DNA of 64,000 nucleotides from Nocardioides euryhalodurans (lineage in GTDB: Bacteria; Actinomycetota; Actinomycetes; Propionibacteriales; Nocardioidaceae): NCBI RefSeq assembly GCF_004564375.1, contig NZ_CP038267.1, positions 932,501 through 996,500 of the forward strand, given 5' to 3'. Under the pieces are notes generated by a model. The model was not told the origin of the DNA and did not search any database. It worked only from the letters and a program-made list of their open reading frames with translations. The first letter of the stretch is position 1, and each line of letters begins with the position of its first letter. Positions 16,630 to 25,780 of this stretch are shown here, in pieces. The translations under genes and the position numbers were made by a program.

Positions 16630-18441
16630 ATGCACGAGCGAGTCAGCACGACGTTCCGACGAGTCGCAGGCCTGACGGGGGTGGCAGCGCTCGTCGTTGC
16701 CATGGTCCCACTCGGCGCAGCCGCCGCGGAGGACCCACGGGTCGACCTGCCACCCGGCTACTTCCCCTGGAGCGAGGCGAGCAGCAACATCGACCTGCTC
16801 GACAACGACCCCCGGGTGGCGCCGTTCGACGCCCCTCCGGGCAACTTCGGCTTCGTCAACTCCGACCTCGCCTTCTCGGGTGACCGGGCCTTCGTCGGCA
16901 GCTTCAACGGCTTCCAGGTCTACGACCTCTCCGACGCGACCAACCCGGTGCTCGAGACCTCGTTCGTGTGCCCGGGCGGCCAGGGCGACCTCTCCGTGTA
17001 CGGCGACCTGCTCTTCATGTCGGTCGAGGAGACCCGCGGCCGCATCGACTGCGGTTCGCAGGGCGCGCCAGGTGCGGTCAACCTCGAGCGCTTCCGCGGC
17101 ATCCGGATCTTCGACATCAGCGATGTCAGCAACCCGGTGCAGCTCCCGGGTGTCCAGACCTGTCGCGGGTCGCACACCCACACGATCGTCACCGACCCCG
17201 ACGACCCGGACAACATCTACCTCTACAACTCCGGGACGTCCTCGGTCCGGTCGCCCGACGAGCTGGCCGGGTGCGAGAACGCCAACGTCAACACCCAGGA
17301 CCCGGTGACGACCGGCAACCCGACGCAGTGGCGGATCGACGTCATCAAGGTGCCGCTGGCGGCTCCCGAGACGGCCGCCGTCGTCAGCCAGCCCCGGATC
17401 TTCACCGACCCGGACACCGGCGCCTTCAACGGGCTGCAGAACACGCTCCCCGGCACGCTGCACCCCGCCGGCACGGCCTACTCGCCGCTCCCGAACACCA
17501 ACACCTGCCACGACGTGACGTCGTTCCCGGCCAAGGAGCTGGTCGCGGGTGCCTGCCAGGGCAACGGGATCCTGCTCGACACCTCGGACCCGGTCAACCC
17601 GGTGCGCCTCGACGCCGTGTCGGACCCGAACTTCTCCTACTGGCACTCGGCGACGTTCAACAACGACGGCACCAAGGTGATCTTCACCGACGAGTGGGGC
17701 GGCGGGACCTCGGCCCGGTGCCGGGCGACCGATGCACCCGAGTGGGGCGCCGACGCGCTGTTCGACATCTCCGGTGACCAGATGGACTTCGCCAGCTACT
17801 ACAAGATGCCGGCCGTCCAGACCGTCAACGAGAACTGCGTGGCCCACAACTCCTCGCTGGTCCCCGTGCCCGGACGCGACATCCTCGTCCAGGCCTGGTA
17901 CCAGGGCGGCCTGTCGGTCATCGACTTCAGCGACACCGCGAACCCCGTCGAGATCGCCTACTTCGACCGCGGCCCGGTCAACTCGCCGTTCCCGATCCCC
18001 GACCCGACGAACCCGAACCGGATCAACCTCGGTGGGCTCTGGTCGACGTACTGGTACAACGGCCAGGTCTACGGCAGCGAGCTCGCCCGGGGCTTCGACA
18101 CCTTCGGCCTGCTGACGAGCGACATGCTGAGCGAGAACGAGCTCGACGCTGCCCGGGAGGTCCAGGTCGAGGAGTTCAACGCCCAGCACCAGCTGATGAC
18201 GACGTGGGAGCCGAGCTTCAACGTGGTCGGCGCCTACTTCGACCAGGCCGTCCGGTCCGGCGAGCTCTCCGGCAAGACGCTCAAGAAGGTCGAGAGCCAC
18301 CTGACCCGGGCCGAGAAGCTGGACGGTCGCGGCAAGTCGGCCGTCGCGCAGCTGAAGCAGGCAGCCAAGCGGTTGAGCGACGAGGGCGACCAGGGCGAGC
18401 TCAAGCAGGCCATCCTCGACCTCGCGGAGGCCCTGGGCTGA
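16630..18441 (+). CDS. Secreted LVIVD-repeat protein
   Basis: A 603-residue exported protein with a Sec signal peptide (hydrophobic run GLTGVAALVVAMVPLGAAAA, cleavage near residue 34). The body is a beta-propeller made of LVIVD-type repeats, seen as recurring FQVYDLSDATNPV, IRIFDISDVSNPV, ILLDTSDPVNPV and LSVIDFSDTANPVEI blocks. Several cysteines and a SHTHTI segment occur between blades. The last 90 residues are helical and lysine-rich. Biochemical function is unknown. Start ATG 16630 is used; the DUF305 lipoprotein is encoded divergently 143 bases away. Confidence 0.88.
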   Translation: MHERVSTTFRRVAGLTGVAALVVAMVPLGAAAAEDPRVDLPPGYFPWSEASSNIDLLDNDPRVAPFDAPPGNFGFVNSDLAFSGDRAFVGSFNGFQVYDLSDATNPVLETSFVCPGGQGDLSVYGDLLFMSVEETRGRIDCGSQGAPGAVNLERFRGIRIFDISDVSNPVQLPGVQTCRGSHTHTIVTDPDDPDNIYLYNSGTSSVRSPDELAGCENANVNTQDPVTTGNPTQWRIDVIKVPLAAPETAAVVSQPRIFTDPDTGAFNGLQNTLPGTLHPAGTAYSPLPNTNTCHDVTSFPAKELVAGACQGNGILLDTSDPVNPVRLDAVSDPNFSYWHSATFNNDGTKVIFTDEWGGGTSARCRATDAPEWGADALFDISGDQMDFASYYKMPAVQTVNENCVAHNSSLVPVPGRDILVQAWYQGGLSVIDFSDTANPVEIAYFDRGPVNSPFPIPDPTNPNRINLGGLWSTYWYNGQVYGSELARGFDTFGLLTSDMLSENELDAAREVQVEEFNAQHQLMTTWEPSFNVVGAYFDQAVRSGELSGKTLKKVESHLTRAEKLDGRGKSAVAQLKQAAKRLSDEGDQGELKQAILDLAEALG

Positions 18442-18487
18442 CGGACAGGCGGCTGCGCGCAGCGCGGATCGAGGGCATGCTCTGAGC

Positions 18488-19228
18488 ATGGACAACGAAC
18501 CGCTGGAGGCCCTGCCCGAGGACTGGGAGCGCGCGCTGTGCGTGGTCGCGCACCCCGACGACATGGAGTTCGGGGCCGCGGCCGCCGTCGCCCGGTGGAC
18601 CGGACAGGGCAAGCACGTCACGTACTGCATGGTCACCAGCGGCGAGGCCGGCATCGACGGGATGCACCCCAACGAGTGCCGGACCGTCCGCGAGGCCGAG
18701 CAGGTCGAGTCCGCGCGGGTCGTCGGGGTGGACGTCGTGGAGTTCCTCGGCCAGCCCGACGGGATCCTGGAGTACGGCGTCCCGTTGCGGCGGGTGATCG
18801 CCGAGACCGTGCGCAGCCACCGGCCCGACATCGTCATCACCGGGAACTTCCGCGACACCTGGGGAGGTCGCAACCTCAACCAGGCCGACCACATCGCCGT
18901 CGGCATGGCGGTCCTCGACGCGGTGCGGGACGCGGGCAACCGCTGGGTCTTCCCGGAGCAGCTCGAGGGCGACCTCGAGCCGTGGGGCGGCGTCCGTGAG
19001 GTGTGGGCGTTCGGCTCACCGCGGGCGGGCCATGCCGTCGACACCACCGACACCTTCGACGCCGGGGTGACCTCGCTCGAGGCGCACCGCGCCTACATCG
19101 ACGGGCTGGGGTGGGAGCACTTCGACCCCCGGGAGTTCCTGGAGGGGATGGCACGCCCGACCGGGCAGCGCCTCGGCGTGGCGATGGCCGCGCCGTTCGA
19201 GGTGTTCCCGATGGGGTGGGGCGAGTAG
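18488..19228 (+). CDS. PIG-L/LmbE family deacetylase
   Basis: A 246-residue zinc deacetylase-fold protein. The family zinc motif AHPDDMEFG (about residue 21) and the second-site histidine in NQADHIAVG (about 137) are present. Relatives in actinobacteria include MshB and Mca of mycothiol metabolism and N-acetylglucosaminyl-PI deacetylases; this one lacks specific context, so the substrate stays open. It starts at ATG 18488 without a clear ribosome site, 46 bases after the LVIVD gene. A short GC hairpin between them may end that transcript. Confidence 0.88.
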   Translation: MDNEPLEALPEDWERALCVVAHPDDMEFGAAAAVARWTGQGKHVTYCMVTSGEAGIDGMHPNECRTVREAEQVESARVVGVDVVEFLGQPDGILEYGVPLRRVIAETVRSHRPDIVITGNFRDTWGGRNLNQADHIAVGMAVLDAVRDAGNRWVFPEQLEGDLEPWGGVREVWAFGSPRAGHAVDTTDTFDAGVTSLEAHRAYIDGLGWEHFDPREFLEGMARPTGQRLGVAMAAPFEVFPMGWGE

Positions 19229-19238
19229 TCGCCAGGCG

Positions 19239-19403
19239 TCAGAGGCCGGTCGGCGGGCCCCAGGGAGTGTCGCGCGGGTCGCGGATCCCGAGCCGGTCGT
19301 TGCCGAGCTCGGACGACAACGACATCCGGGTCTGGCGACGGCCGGTCCAGACGCCCATCCACACGACGCCGGCCAGCAGGCCCACGAGGACGAACAACCA
19401 CAT
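19239..19403 (-). CDS. Small single-pass membrane protein
   Basis: A 54-residue protein: an N-terminal membrane helix (MWLFVLVGLLAGVVWMGVW) then a short charged cytoplasmic segment ending in DTPWGPPTGL. GGAGGTG is 6 bases before ATG 19403, a strong ribosome site, which supports it as a real gene. No family recognised. It is convergent with the PIG-L gene and divergent from the secreted hydrolase. Confidence 0.7.
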   Translation of the reverse strand: MWLFVLVGLLAGVVWMGVWTGRRQTRMSLSSELGNDRLGIRDPRDTPWGPPTGL

Positions 19404-19500
19404 GGCGCACCTCCGTGTGAAGTGAACCACAGCCGGGTGCCCCCGATGTGTGATCCCGGCACATGGTCCCGGCACGCGTCGCCTGACCACGATGGGCGCC

Positions 19501-20889
19501 ATGACCCGGACCACAGCAGCGGGAGCCGTTCTCGGGCTCTGCGCCCTTCTGCTCACCGCCCCCACGAGCACGCCGCTCCTGACCGCGCCGGCCTCCGCCG
19601 AGGCGCCGGGGCACTGCGCCCGGCAGGCGCACGTCGACGTGCCGCGTGCCGAGCAGCAGCAGGTCGCCTGCCTGGACGACCTGACGACCGCGGGGACCAC
19701 TGTCAGCGGGCACACCGACCCCGCCGACTGGAACGGCCTCCACGCTCCCGGGACCCGGAACCCCACGGGCGTCCCGGGCGTGCAGGTCGACGGCTACTTC
19801 CCGGACACCTCCACCAGCAACACCCACCACGGCTGGAACCACGACTCGCAGTTCGTGATCCGCCTCCCTGACCGGTGGAACGGCAAGGTCGTCGTCAGCG
19901 GTGCTCCCGGGACCCGGACGCAGTACGCCGGGGACTTCGTCTTCAGCGACTGGCTGGTCGCGCGCGGCTACGCCTACGCGATGACCGACAAGGGCAACAA
20001 CGGTGCCTCCTTCCACGCCGACGGCGAGGAGCCCGGCGACGCGGTCGCCGAGTGGAACCGCCGGGTCACCCAGCTCACCCGGGCGACCCGGGCCGTCGTC
20101 GAGCAGAAGTACGGCCGGGCGGCGCGACGGACGTACGCCATGGGGATCTCCAACGGCGGCTACCTGGTCCGCTGGCAGCTCGAGAACCGGCCCGGCCTCT
20201 ACGACGGTGGCGTCGACTGGGAGGGCACGCTCTACCGCGGCGCGCCGCCCAACCTGCTGACCTACCTGCCGGACGCCCTGACGCACTACCCGGAGTACGC
20301 CGCCACCGGCGACCGGGCGGCCTTCGACGCGATGGTCGACGCGGGCTTCCACCCCCGCTCGGAGTTCACCTGGGACTTCCACTACAGCTACTACTGGGAC
20401 CTCACGCAGCGGCTCTACCGCGAGGAGTTCGACCCGTCGTACGACGGGGACCTCGTCGCGGGCGTCCCCTTCTGCCGGAACGGCACGCCCGCGTGCGACG
20501 CGGACTACGAGTACGCCGAGCGCCCCGGCGCCCGACGGGCGATGGCGAAGGTGGCGCTGACCGGCGACGTCCGGCGCCCGATGCTCACCCTCCACGGCAC
20601 GCTCGACGCGCTGCTGCCCATCCGCACCGACTCGGACGTCTACCGCCCGATGATCCAGGGCCGCGGGCGCGCCGACCTGCACCGCTACTACCGGATCCGG
20701 GGCGGCACCCACGTCGACAGCCTGCACGGCGTCCACGGCGACCGGGTGCGACCGCTCCTCCCCTGCGCCCGCCGGGCGTTCGTCCGACTGGACGCGTGGG
20801 TCGAGGACGGCAGGCGGCCGCCCGCGAACGCGACGCTGGACCGACCGGCCGCGGAGGTCGACGCGGTCAACCGTTGCCGACTGGGCTGA
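19501..20889 (+). CDS. Secreted alpha/beta hydrolase (tannase / 3HB-oligomer-hydrolase-like)
   Basis: A 462-residue exported hydrolase. The signal peptide covers about the first 32 residues (GAVLGLCALLLTAPTS, then PASAEAP). The nucleophile elbow is GISNGGYL at about residue 217, with the acid and base plausibly in TLHGTLDALLP (about 360) and GGTHVDSLHG (about 400). The phrase VVSGAPGTRTQYAGDFVFSDW and the ISNGG elbow resemble tannase/feruloyl esterase and 3-hydroxybutyrate-oligomer hydrolases, so the natural substrate is uncertain. Starts at 19492 and 19501 are both possible; neither has a good ribosome site. Confidence 0.75.
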   Translation: MTRTTAAGAVLGLCALLLTAPTSTPLLTAPASAEAPGHCARQAHVDVPRAEQQQVACLDDLTTAGTTVSGHTDPADWNGLHAPGTRNPTGVPGVQVDGYFPDTSTSNTHHGWNHDSQFVIRLPDRWNGKVVVSGAPGTRTQYAGDFVFSDWLVARGYAYAMTDKGNNGASFHADGEEPGDAVAEWNRRVTQLTRATRAVVEQKYGRAARRTYAMGISNGGYLVRWQLENRPGLYDGGVDWEGTLYRGAPPNLLTYLPDALTHYPEYAATGDRAAFDAMVDAGFHPRSEFTWDFHYSYYWDLTQRLYREEFDPSYDGDLVAGVPFCRNGTPACDADYEYAERPGARRAMAKVALTGDVRRPMLTLHGTLDALLPIRTDSDVYRPMIQGRGRADLHRYYRIRGGTHVDSLHGVHGDRVRPLLPCARRAFVRLDAWVEDGRRPPANATLDRPAAEVDAVNRCRLG

Positions 20890-20892
20890 GCC

Positions 20893-22380
20893 TCACTCGT
20901 ACGGCGTGAGCAGCTGGTCGACCGGCGCGTGGTCGTCGCTCAGCACCATCGCGTCGCCCACGAAGGCGGCCAGCTGCTCGCCGCTGATCGTGGCCCAGGG
21001 GTTGTCGCGCTCGGCCATCCGGTCCTCCCAGGCGGCCAGGTCGACCGGCCGGTCCCCCGCGACCGCGACCAGGTTGCCGCCGCCCTGGCCCGCCAGCACC
21101 TCGGGACGCGCGGCGAGGGCGACGTGGTCGAAGCGCGCGAGCAGCGTCGCCAGCTCTGCGCGGGCGAAGTCCAGCGGCCCGTGGTCGATGAGGTTGGCGA
21201 CGTAGAGCCCGTCGTCGGCCAGCACCCGTCCCACCTCCTCCATCGCCTCGGTCGTGGTCAGGTGGAAGGGGATGCTCACCCCACCGAACGCGTCGCCCAC
21301 CACGAGGTCCTGGCTGCCGTCGGCGACCCGCCGCAGGCCGGTGCGGCCGTCCTCGACGCGCACCTCGATCCCGCCTCCGAGCTCGAGCCCGAGCCGGTCG
21401 ACGTCGAGCTCGACGACACCGGCGTCGATCTCGGAGACCATGCTGTCGGTCCCGGGGCGGACCTCGTCGAGGTAGCGCGGGACGGTCAGTCCCCCGCCGC
21501 CGAGGTGGTGGGCACGCAGCGGCTCGCCGTCGGCGTACGCCGTGTCGGTCAGCGAGGCGATCGCCCTGACGTACTCGAAGTCGAGGTGGGTCGGGTCGTC
21601 GAGGTCGACGTAGGAGTGGTTGACGCCGTCCATGATCAGCAGCCGGCCGGACGCGTTGGCGGGATCGGTCTCGACCACGGCGCAGTGGTACGTCGTCTCG
21701 ACGTCGCACCCGCCCGGGGCCGTGACCGCCGCGAGCCCGCCCGCCGCCACGACCGCGGCCGCCACCGCCCGGCCGCGCCAGCCCCGCACGCGCAGGTCGA
21801 CGACGACCGAGCTCACCAGCAGCAGCACGCCGAGCCCGACCAGGATGGTGCTGACGGGCACCAGCGTGATCAGCACGAAGCCGGTCAGCACCGTGCCGGC
21901 GATCGCCCCGACGGTGCCGATCCCGGAGAGCCGGCCGACGACGGTGCCGGTCTCGTCGAGGCTGGTGAGGCGCAGCTTGGTGACCATGGGCGTCACGGCC
22001 GACAGCAGCGCCGCCGGCACGACGATGGCGGCCGCGGACATCCAGAACAGCAGGCTCGGATCGCCGGTCGCGCCCGCCCACCGCACGAGCCCCGGCATCA
22101 GCGCCACCGCTCCCCCAGCCATGCCCAGCAGCGGCGCGAGGGTGACCCGGGGCGGGAACCGGTCCGCTGCGCGCCCACCCAGCCAGGCGCCCGCCGCGAT
22201 CGCGGCCAGCGCCAGCCCGATGACGAGGGTGTTGGTCTCGAGCGTCAGCCCGAGGTACGGCGCCAGCAGCCGCAGCGAGGCGAGCTCCACGACCAGCACG
22301 GCACCCGAGGAGCCGAAGACGAGCGCTCCCGCCGCCCAGGGCCCGAGACCGGCCGGCTCGCGGGTCACGGGCTGCTCCAT
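20893..22380 (-). CDS. Membrane protein fused to spermidine-synthase-like domain
   Basis: A 495-residue two-part protein. The first 235 residues hold about seven membrane helices of MFS-like type; the rest is a Rossmann methyltransferase/aminopropyltransferase domain (LGGGGLTVPRYL at the cofactor loop, then [18 protein letters not shown] and DLVVGDAFGG). Such fusions are annotated as spermidine synthase-like, but the polyamine-binding residues of SpeE are not obvious, so true aminopropyl transfer is doubtful. ATG 22380 is the start. It lies downstream of tRNA-Asn, separated by a strong terminator, and its end is 3 bases from the convergent hydrolase gene. Confidence 0.82.
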   Translation of the reverse strand: MEQPVTREPAGLGPWAAGALVFGSSGAVLVVELASLRLLAPYLGLTLETNTLVIGLALAAIAAGAWLGGRAADRFPPRVTLAPLLGMAGGAVALMPGLVRWAGATGDPSLLFWMSAAAIVVPAALLSAVTPMVTKLRLTSLDETGTVVGRLSGIGTVGAIAGTVLTGFVLITLVPVSTILVGLGVLLLVSSVVVDLRVRGWRGRAVAAAVVAAGGLAAVTAPGGCDVETTYHCAVVETDPANASGRLLIMDGVNHSYVDLDDPTHLDFEYVRAIASLTDTAYADGEPLRAHHLGGGGLTVPRYLDEVRPGTDSMVSEIDAGVVELDVDRLGLELGGGIEVRVEDGRTGLRRVADGSQDLVVGDAFGGVSIPFHLTTTEAMEEVGRVLADDGLYVANLIDHGPLDFARAELATLLARFDHVALAARPEVLAGQGGGNLVAVAGDRPVDLAAWEDRMAERDNPWATISGEQLAAFVGDAMVLSDDHAPVDQLLTPYE

Positions 22381-22421
22381 GGCGCCAGCCTGCCAGAGCG
22401 GCGGGAACGCCCGGAAATGCA

Positions 22422-22454
22422 AGACGAGCACGTCCGTGGCGGACGTGCTCGTCT
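22422..22454 (-). terminator. Strong hairpin terminator after tRNA-Asn
   Basis: Perfect 15-base arms (22422-22436 and 22440-22454) around a 3-base loop, beginning 7 bases past the tRNA 3' end on the minus strand. The transcript then reads TGCATTTCC, a short T-rich stretch. It separates the tRNA from the membrane protein gene. Confidence 0.85.
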
Positions 22455-22460
22455 GGGTGG

Positions 22461-22533
22461 CTCCCCCGGTTGGACTCGAACCAACAACCCTCCGGTTAAC
22501 AGCCGAATGCTCTGCCAGTTGAGCTACAGGGGA
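22461..22533 (-). tRNA. tRNA-Asn (GUU)
   Basis: A 73-base cloverleaf on the minus strand: acceptor TCCCCTG pairing with CGGGGGA (one wobble), D arm GCTC/GAGC, anticodon loop CTGTTAA with anticodon GTT, and T arm TTGGTTCGAGTCCAA. CCA is not encoded. Confidence 0.95.
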
Positions 22534-22593
22534 TCGTGCCGGGTTGCGCCGCACAGGTTAGCAACCGTTGCGGAGGTGACGGAAATCGGGCCG

Positions 22594-23082
22594 TCACCCC
22601 GCGCCGACGTCGTCACGGGCTGCCTGGAGGGCCGCATCCGCCACGGCCCGGACCTCCGCGTCGTCCGGGTCGACGCCCGCGTCGTACTCGAAGAACCAGT
22701 CGACGGGGCCGTTGCCGCGGGGGGCCCGGCGGGCGATGACGCGGAGCCCACGTCGCCCGCTGACCGCCACGTGCCGCTGCAGGACCACGCTGGCGGTGAC
22801 CCGTTCGCGGACGAGCTCGAGGAACCGGCCCGGCTCCGCCAGCGCGTGGACGTGCTCGCGACGCTCCTCGCCCCACCGGCCGACCTCGCTGAGCCGGAAG
22901 ACCTCGGCGTCGCGGTCCCAGTCGGCGGCCTCGACCTGCTCCCACGGGATCCGGTCGCCGGCGAGGTAGACCGCGTCGCGGGTGCCGGCCAGCACCTCGC
23001 CAGCGCTCGTCGTCGCCCAGGCGAGCACCGACTCTCCCCGCCCGACCTCGACCGCGGGCCGGGCCTCCCGACGCAGCCTCAC
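22594..23082 (-). CDS. Conserved hypothetical protein downstream of dnaG
   Basis: A 162-residue cytosolic protein of unknown function. It is beta-rich in the first half (VLAWATTSAGEVLAGTRDAVYLAG) and ends in a helical segment; Arg and Glu are frequent and no catalytic motif is obvious. The GTG at 23082 overlaps the dnaG stop in a GTGA arrangement, so it is translated with dnaG. A short gene in this place is common in actinobacteria, but its role in replication has not been shown to my knowledge. Confidence 0.75.
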   Translation of the reverse strand: MRLRREARPAVEVGRGESVLAWATTSAGEVLAGTRDAVYLAGDRIPWEQVEAADWDRDAEVFRLSEVGRWGEERREHVHALAEPGRFLELVRERVTASVVLQRHVAVSGRRGLRVIARRAPRGNGPVDWFFEYDAGVDPDDAEVRAVADAALQAARDDVGAG

Positions 23083-24971
23083 CGGCCGCCCACCGCCCGG
23101 TCGCGCAGCTGGCGGCGGTGCTGCTCGAGCGCGACGAGCTCGCCGAACATCCGGTTGTAGTCGGTCGGGTGCTCGACCGGGTTGGTGCGCTGCAGCTTGG
23201 ACTTCAGGTCGGCGATGCGCCGCATCGCGGTCAGCTCCTGCAGGCGGTAGACGTGGGCCGCGACGTAGGCGGCGTCGGGCTCCTTCGCGGTCTTCAGGGG
23301 CTCCACCCCGAGCGCGCTGATCGCCGACGACACCGCCGGGTCGGTCGCGCCGTCGCGCAGCTTGCCGGCCCACCCCGGGTCCTGGACGGCGGCCGCGGGG
23401 CCGCCGACAGCCGCCACCAGCGCCCAGACGTCGCGGTACGTCGGGTGCGTGAAGTCGTTGCCGTCGACGCCCCGGGCCGCGTGGCCGACCGCCGCGGGGT
23501 GCTGGATCACGAGCTTGAGGGTCTCGCGCTCGATGGAGAAGCGGGGGTCGCGCAGGTCCGGCAGCTGTCGCCGCGGCGGCTCGCCGCTCGCCACCGGCGC
23601 GGCCTGCGGGGGCTGGTGCGGCTGCTGCGGACGAGTGCCGCGGTTCTGCGCCCGACGGACCTCGCCCCGGGCCTGCTCGACGTCGACGCCGACCATCCCG
23701 GCCAGCTCGCGGGCGAAGGCGTCGACCTTGGACTTGTCGCGGATGCTCGACACCAGCCGGGCTCCCTCGCGTACGGCGTCGACGCGGCCGTCGGCGCGGT
23801 CGAGGTCGTACTTGCCGACGACGTTGCCGAGCACGAAGCGGTAGAGGGGCACGCGACGGGCGACCAGCTCGCGCACCGCGGCGTCCCCCTCCTTGAGCCG
23901 CAGGTCGCACGGGTCGAGGCCGGACGGCTCGACGGCGACGTAGGTCTGCGAGACGAAGTTCTGGTCGCCGTCGAAGGCCCGCAGCGCGGCCTTCTGGCCG
24001 GCCGCGTCGCCGTCGAAGGTGAAGATGACCTCGCCGCGGAACTCCTCGTGGTCGTGGAGGAAGCGGCGCAGCACCCGGGCGTGGTCGTCACCGAAGGCGG
24101 TGCCGCAGGTTGCGACGGCGGTGCCGACCCCGGCCAGGTGGCAGGCCATGACGTCGGTGTAGCCCTCCACGACGACCGCCTGGGAGGTGCGTCCCATCTC
24201 CCGCCGGGCGAGGTCGAGCCCGTAGAGGACGTGGCTCTTCTTGTAGAGCGTCGTCTCGGGGGTGTTGAGGTACTTCGCCTCGATCTTGTCGTCGTCGAAG
24301 ATCCGGCGGGCCCCGAAGCCGATGGTGTCGCCGGAGGCGTCGCGGATCGGCCACAGCAGCCGCCCGCGGAACCGGTCGTACGCCGACCGCCCGATCGCGA
24401 CCAGACCGGCCGCCACGCTCTCCTCGTCGCGGAACCCCTTCTGGCGGAGCACCTTCAGCAGCGCCTCGCCGTCACGGGGCGCGAAGCCGTTGCCGAAGCG
24501 CTCGGCCGACTCGGCGTCGAAGCCGCGCTCGGTGAGGAACTGGCGGGCATGCTGCGCCTCGGGGCTGCGCAGCTGGTCGGCGTAGAACTCCTGGGCGACC
24601 CGGTTCGCCTCGACGAGCCGGCTGCGCTGCGGACCCCGGGGCCGGTCCTCGCGCGGTCCGTCGCCGTCCTCGCGCCGCAGCTGGACGCCGTACTTCTCGG
24701 CGAGCCGCTCCACCGCCTCGGTGAAGCCCAGCCCGTCGAGCTTCATCAGGAACGTGATGACGTCGCCGCCCTCGCCGCAGCCGAAGCAGTGGTAGAAGCC
24801 CCGGCTCGGCGTGACGTGGAAGGACGGCGACTTCTCGTCGTGGAAGGGGCACAGCCCCTTGAGCGAGCCGCCGCCGGCGTTGCGGAGCGTGACGTAGGAC
24901 ATCACGATCTCGTCGATACGAGCCTTCTCGCGCACCTCGGCGATGTCCTCGTCACGGATCCGGCCTACCAC
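23079..24971 (-). CDS. dnaG: DNA primase
   Basis: A 630-residue bacterial primase that makes RNA primers for replication. Order of parts: N-terminal zinc-binding domain (CPFHDEKSPSF and CFGCGEGG, about residues 39-65), catalytic core with the TOPRIM segment VVVEGYTDVMA (about 265) and the FTFDGDAAG acidic motif (about 315), and a C-terminal DnaB-interacting helical domain (about 470-630). GTG 24971 gives the family start VVGRIRDEDI; upstream codons lack similarity. It shares the neighbourhood with dgt, as in mycobacteria. Confidence 0.95.
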   Translation of the reverse strand: MVGRIRDEDIAEVREKARIDEIVMSYVTLRNAGGGSLKGLCPFHDEKSPSFHVTPSRGFYHCFGCGEGGDVITFLMKLDGLGFTEAVERLAEKYGVQLRREDGDGPREDRPRGPQRSRLVEANRVAQEFYADQLRSPEAQHARQFLTERGFDAESAERFGNGFAPRDGEALLKVLRQKGFRDEESVAAGLVAIGRSAYDRFRGRLLWPIRDASGDTIGFGARRIFDDDKIEAKYLNTPETTLYKKSHVLYGLDLARREMGRTSQAVVVEGYTDVMACHLAGVGTAVATCGTAFGDDHARVLRRFLHDHEEFRGEVIFTFDGDAAGQKAALRAFDGDQNFVSQTYVAVEPSGLDPCDLRLKEGDAAVRELVARRVPLYRFVLGNVVGKYDLDRADGRVDAVREGARLVSSIRDKSKVDAFARELAGMVGVDVEQARGEVRRAQNRGTRPQQPHQPPQAAPVASGEPPRRQLPDLRDPRFSIERETLKLVIQHPAAVGHAARGVDGNDFTHPTYRDVWALVAAVGGPAAAVQDPGWAGKLRDGATDPAVSSAISALGVEPLKTAKEPDAAYVAAHVYRLQELTAMRRIADLKSKLQRTNPVEHPTDYNRMFGELVALEQHRRQLRDRAVGGR

Positions 24972-25094
24972 GTTGCGGAGTCTACGCAGCGGTCCCCGCC
25001 CGGGCTCCCCGCCTCCACATGGCCGCCGTCCAGCGGGTGGACTCACCCTCCCGGGGGTTGGCACCGTCACCAGCGACCGGCAAGGGTGGAGGTC

Positions 25095-25511
25095 ATGAGC
25101 CACTCCGACAGCACGTCGACGAGCCAGGGCTCCGACCCGACCCTCGGGGCCGTCGTCCACGACCTCACGACCCAGGTCCCGGAGCTGATCAGGTCCGAGA
25201 TCCGCCTCGCCCAGGCCGAGATGGCCCAGAAGGGCAAGCAGGCCGGCCTCGGCCTCGGCCTCTTCAGCGCCGCCGGGCTGCTCGCGTTCCTCGGGCTGGC
25301 GACCCTGGTCGCCACCGCGATCCTCGCCCTCAGCCTGGCCGTCGCGGCCTGGCTGGCCGCCCTGGTCGTCGCGGTCGTCCTGCTCCTGGGCGCCGGTGGT
25401 CTCGCGCTCGGCGGCCGCACGAAGGTCGGCGAAGCCACCCCCGCGGCGCCGCAGCGGGCCGTGGAGGGCGTCAAGGAGGACATCGCGACCGTGAAGGGAC
25501 AGCACCGATGA
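25095..25511 (+). CDS. Holin superfamily III (phage_holin_3_6) membrane protein
   Basis: A 138-residue protein with an N-terminal amphipathic helix (LTTQVPELIRSEIRLAQAEM), two membrane helices (about 53-80 and 85-110) and a short tail. Despite the Pfam name these chromosomal actinobacterial proteins are not phage lysis genes. GGAGG precedes ATG 25095 by 4 bases. It is the first of three genes (holin_3_6, DUF3618, YtxH-like) that recur together and are thought to be envelope-stress related; that role is inferred. Confidence 0.85.
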   Translation: MSHSDSTSTSQGSDPTLGAVVHDLTTQVPELIRSEIRLAQAEMAQKGKQAGLGLGLFSAAGLLAFLGLATLVATAILALSLAVAAWLAALVVAVVLLLGAGGLALGGRTKVGEATPAAPQRAVEGVKEDIATVKGQHR

Positions 25512-25750
25512 GCGGCAAGTCGCCCGAGGAGATCGAGGCCGAGATCGCTGCACAGCGCGAGGAGCTGGCCGCCACGGTGGACCAGCTGACCGCCAAGCTC
25601 GACGTCAAGGCCAACGCCCAGCGCAAGGCCGCCGACCTCAAGGACCGCGCCACCACCGGCACCGGGTCACCACGACCCGAGGTCCTCGCCGCCGCGGGCT
25701 CGCTGATCGCCATGGCGATCGCGCTCGTGTGGTGGCGGCGCACCCGCTGA
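25508..25750 (+). CDS. DUF3618 membrane protein
   Basis: An 80-residue protein: a coiled-coil-like N-terminal half (SPEEIEAEIAAQREELAATV, typical of DUF3618) and a C-terminal membrane helix ending in WWRRTR. ATG 25508 overlaps the preceding stop as ATGA, indicating translational coupling with the holin_3_6 gene. Confidence 0.85.
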   Translation: MSGKSPEEIEAEIAAQREELAATVDQLTAKLDVKANAQRKAADLKDRATTGTGSPRPEVLAAAGSLIAMAIALVWWRRTR

Positions 25751-25780
25751 CGACCCCGACCGACAACCGAGAGGAACCCC

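Noticed and set aside
20893..22380. A functional spermidine synthase (SpeE)
   Set aside because: The catalytic and polyamine-binding residues are not evident and the fusion to membrane helices is typical of spermidine-synthase-like proteins of unknown function.
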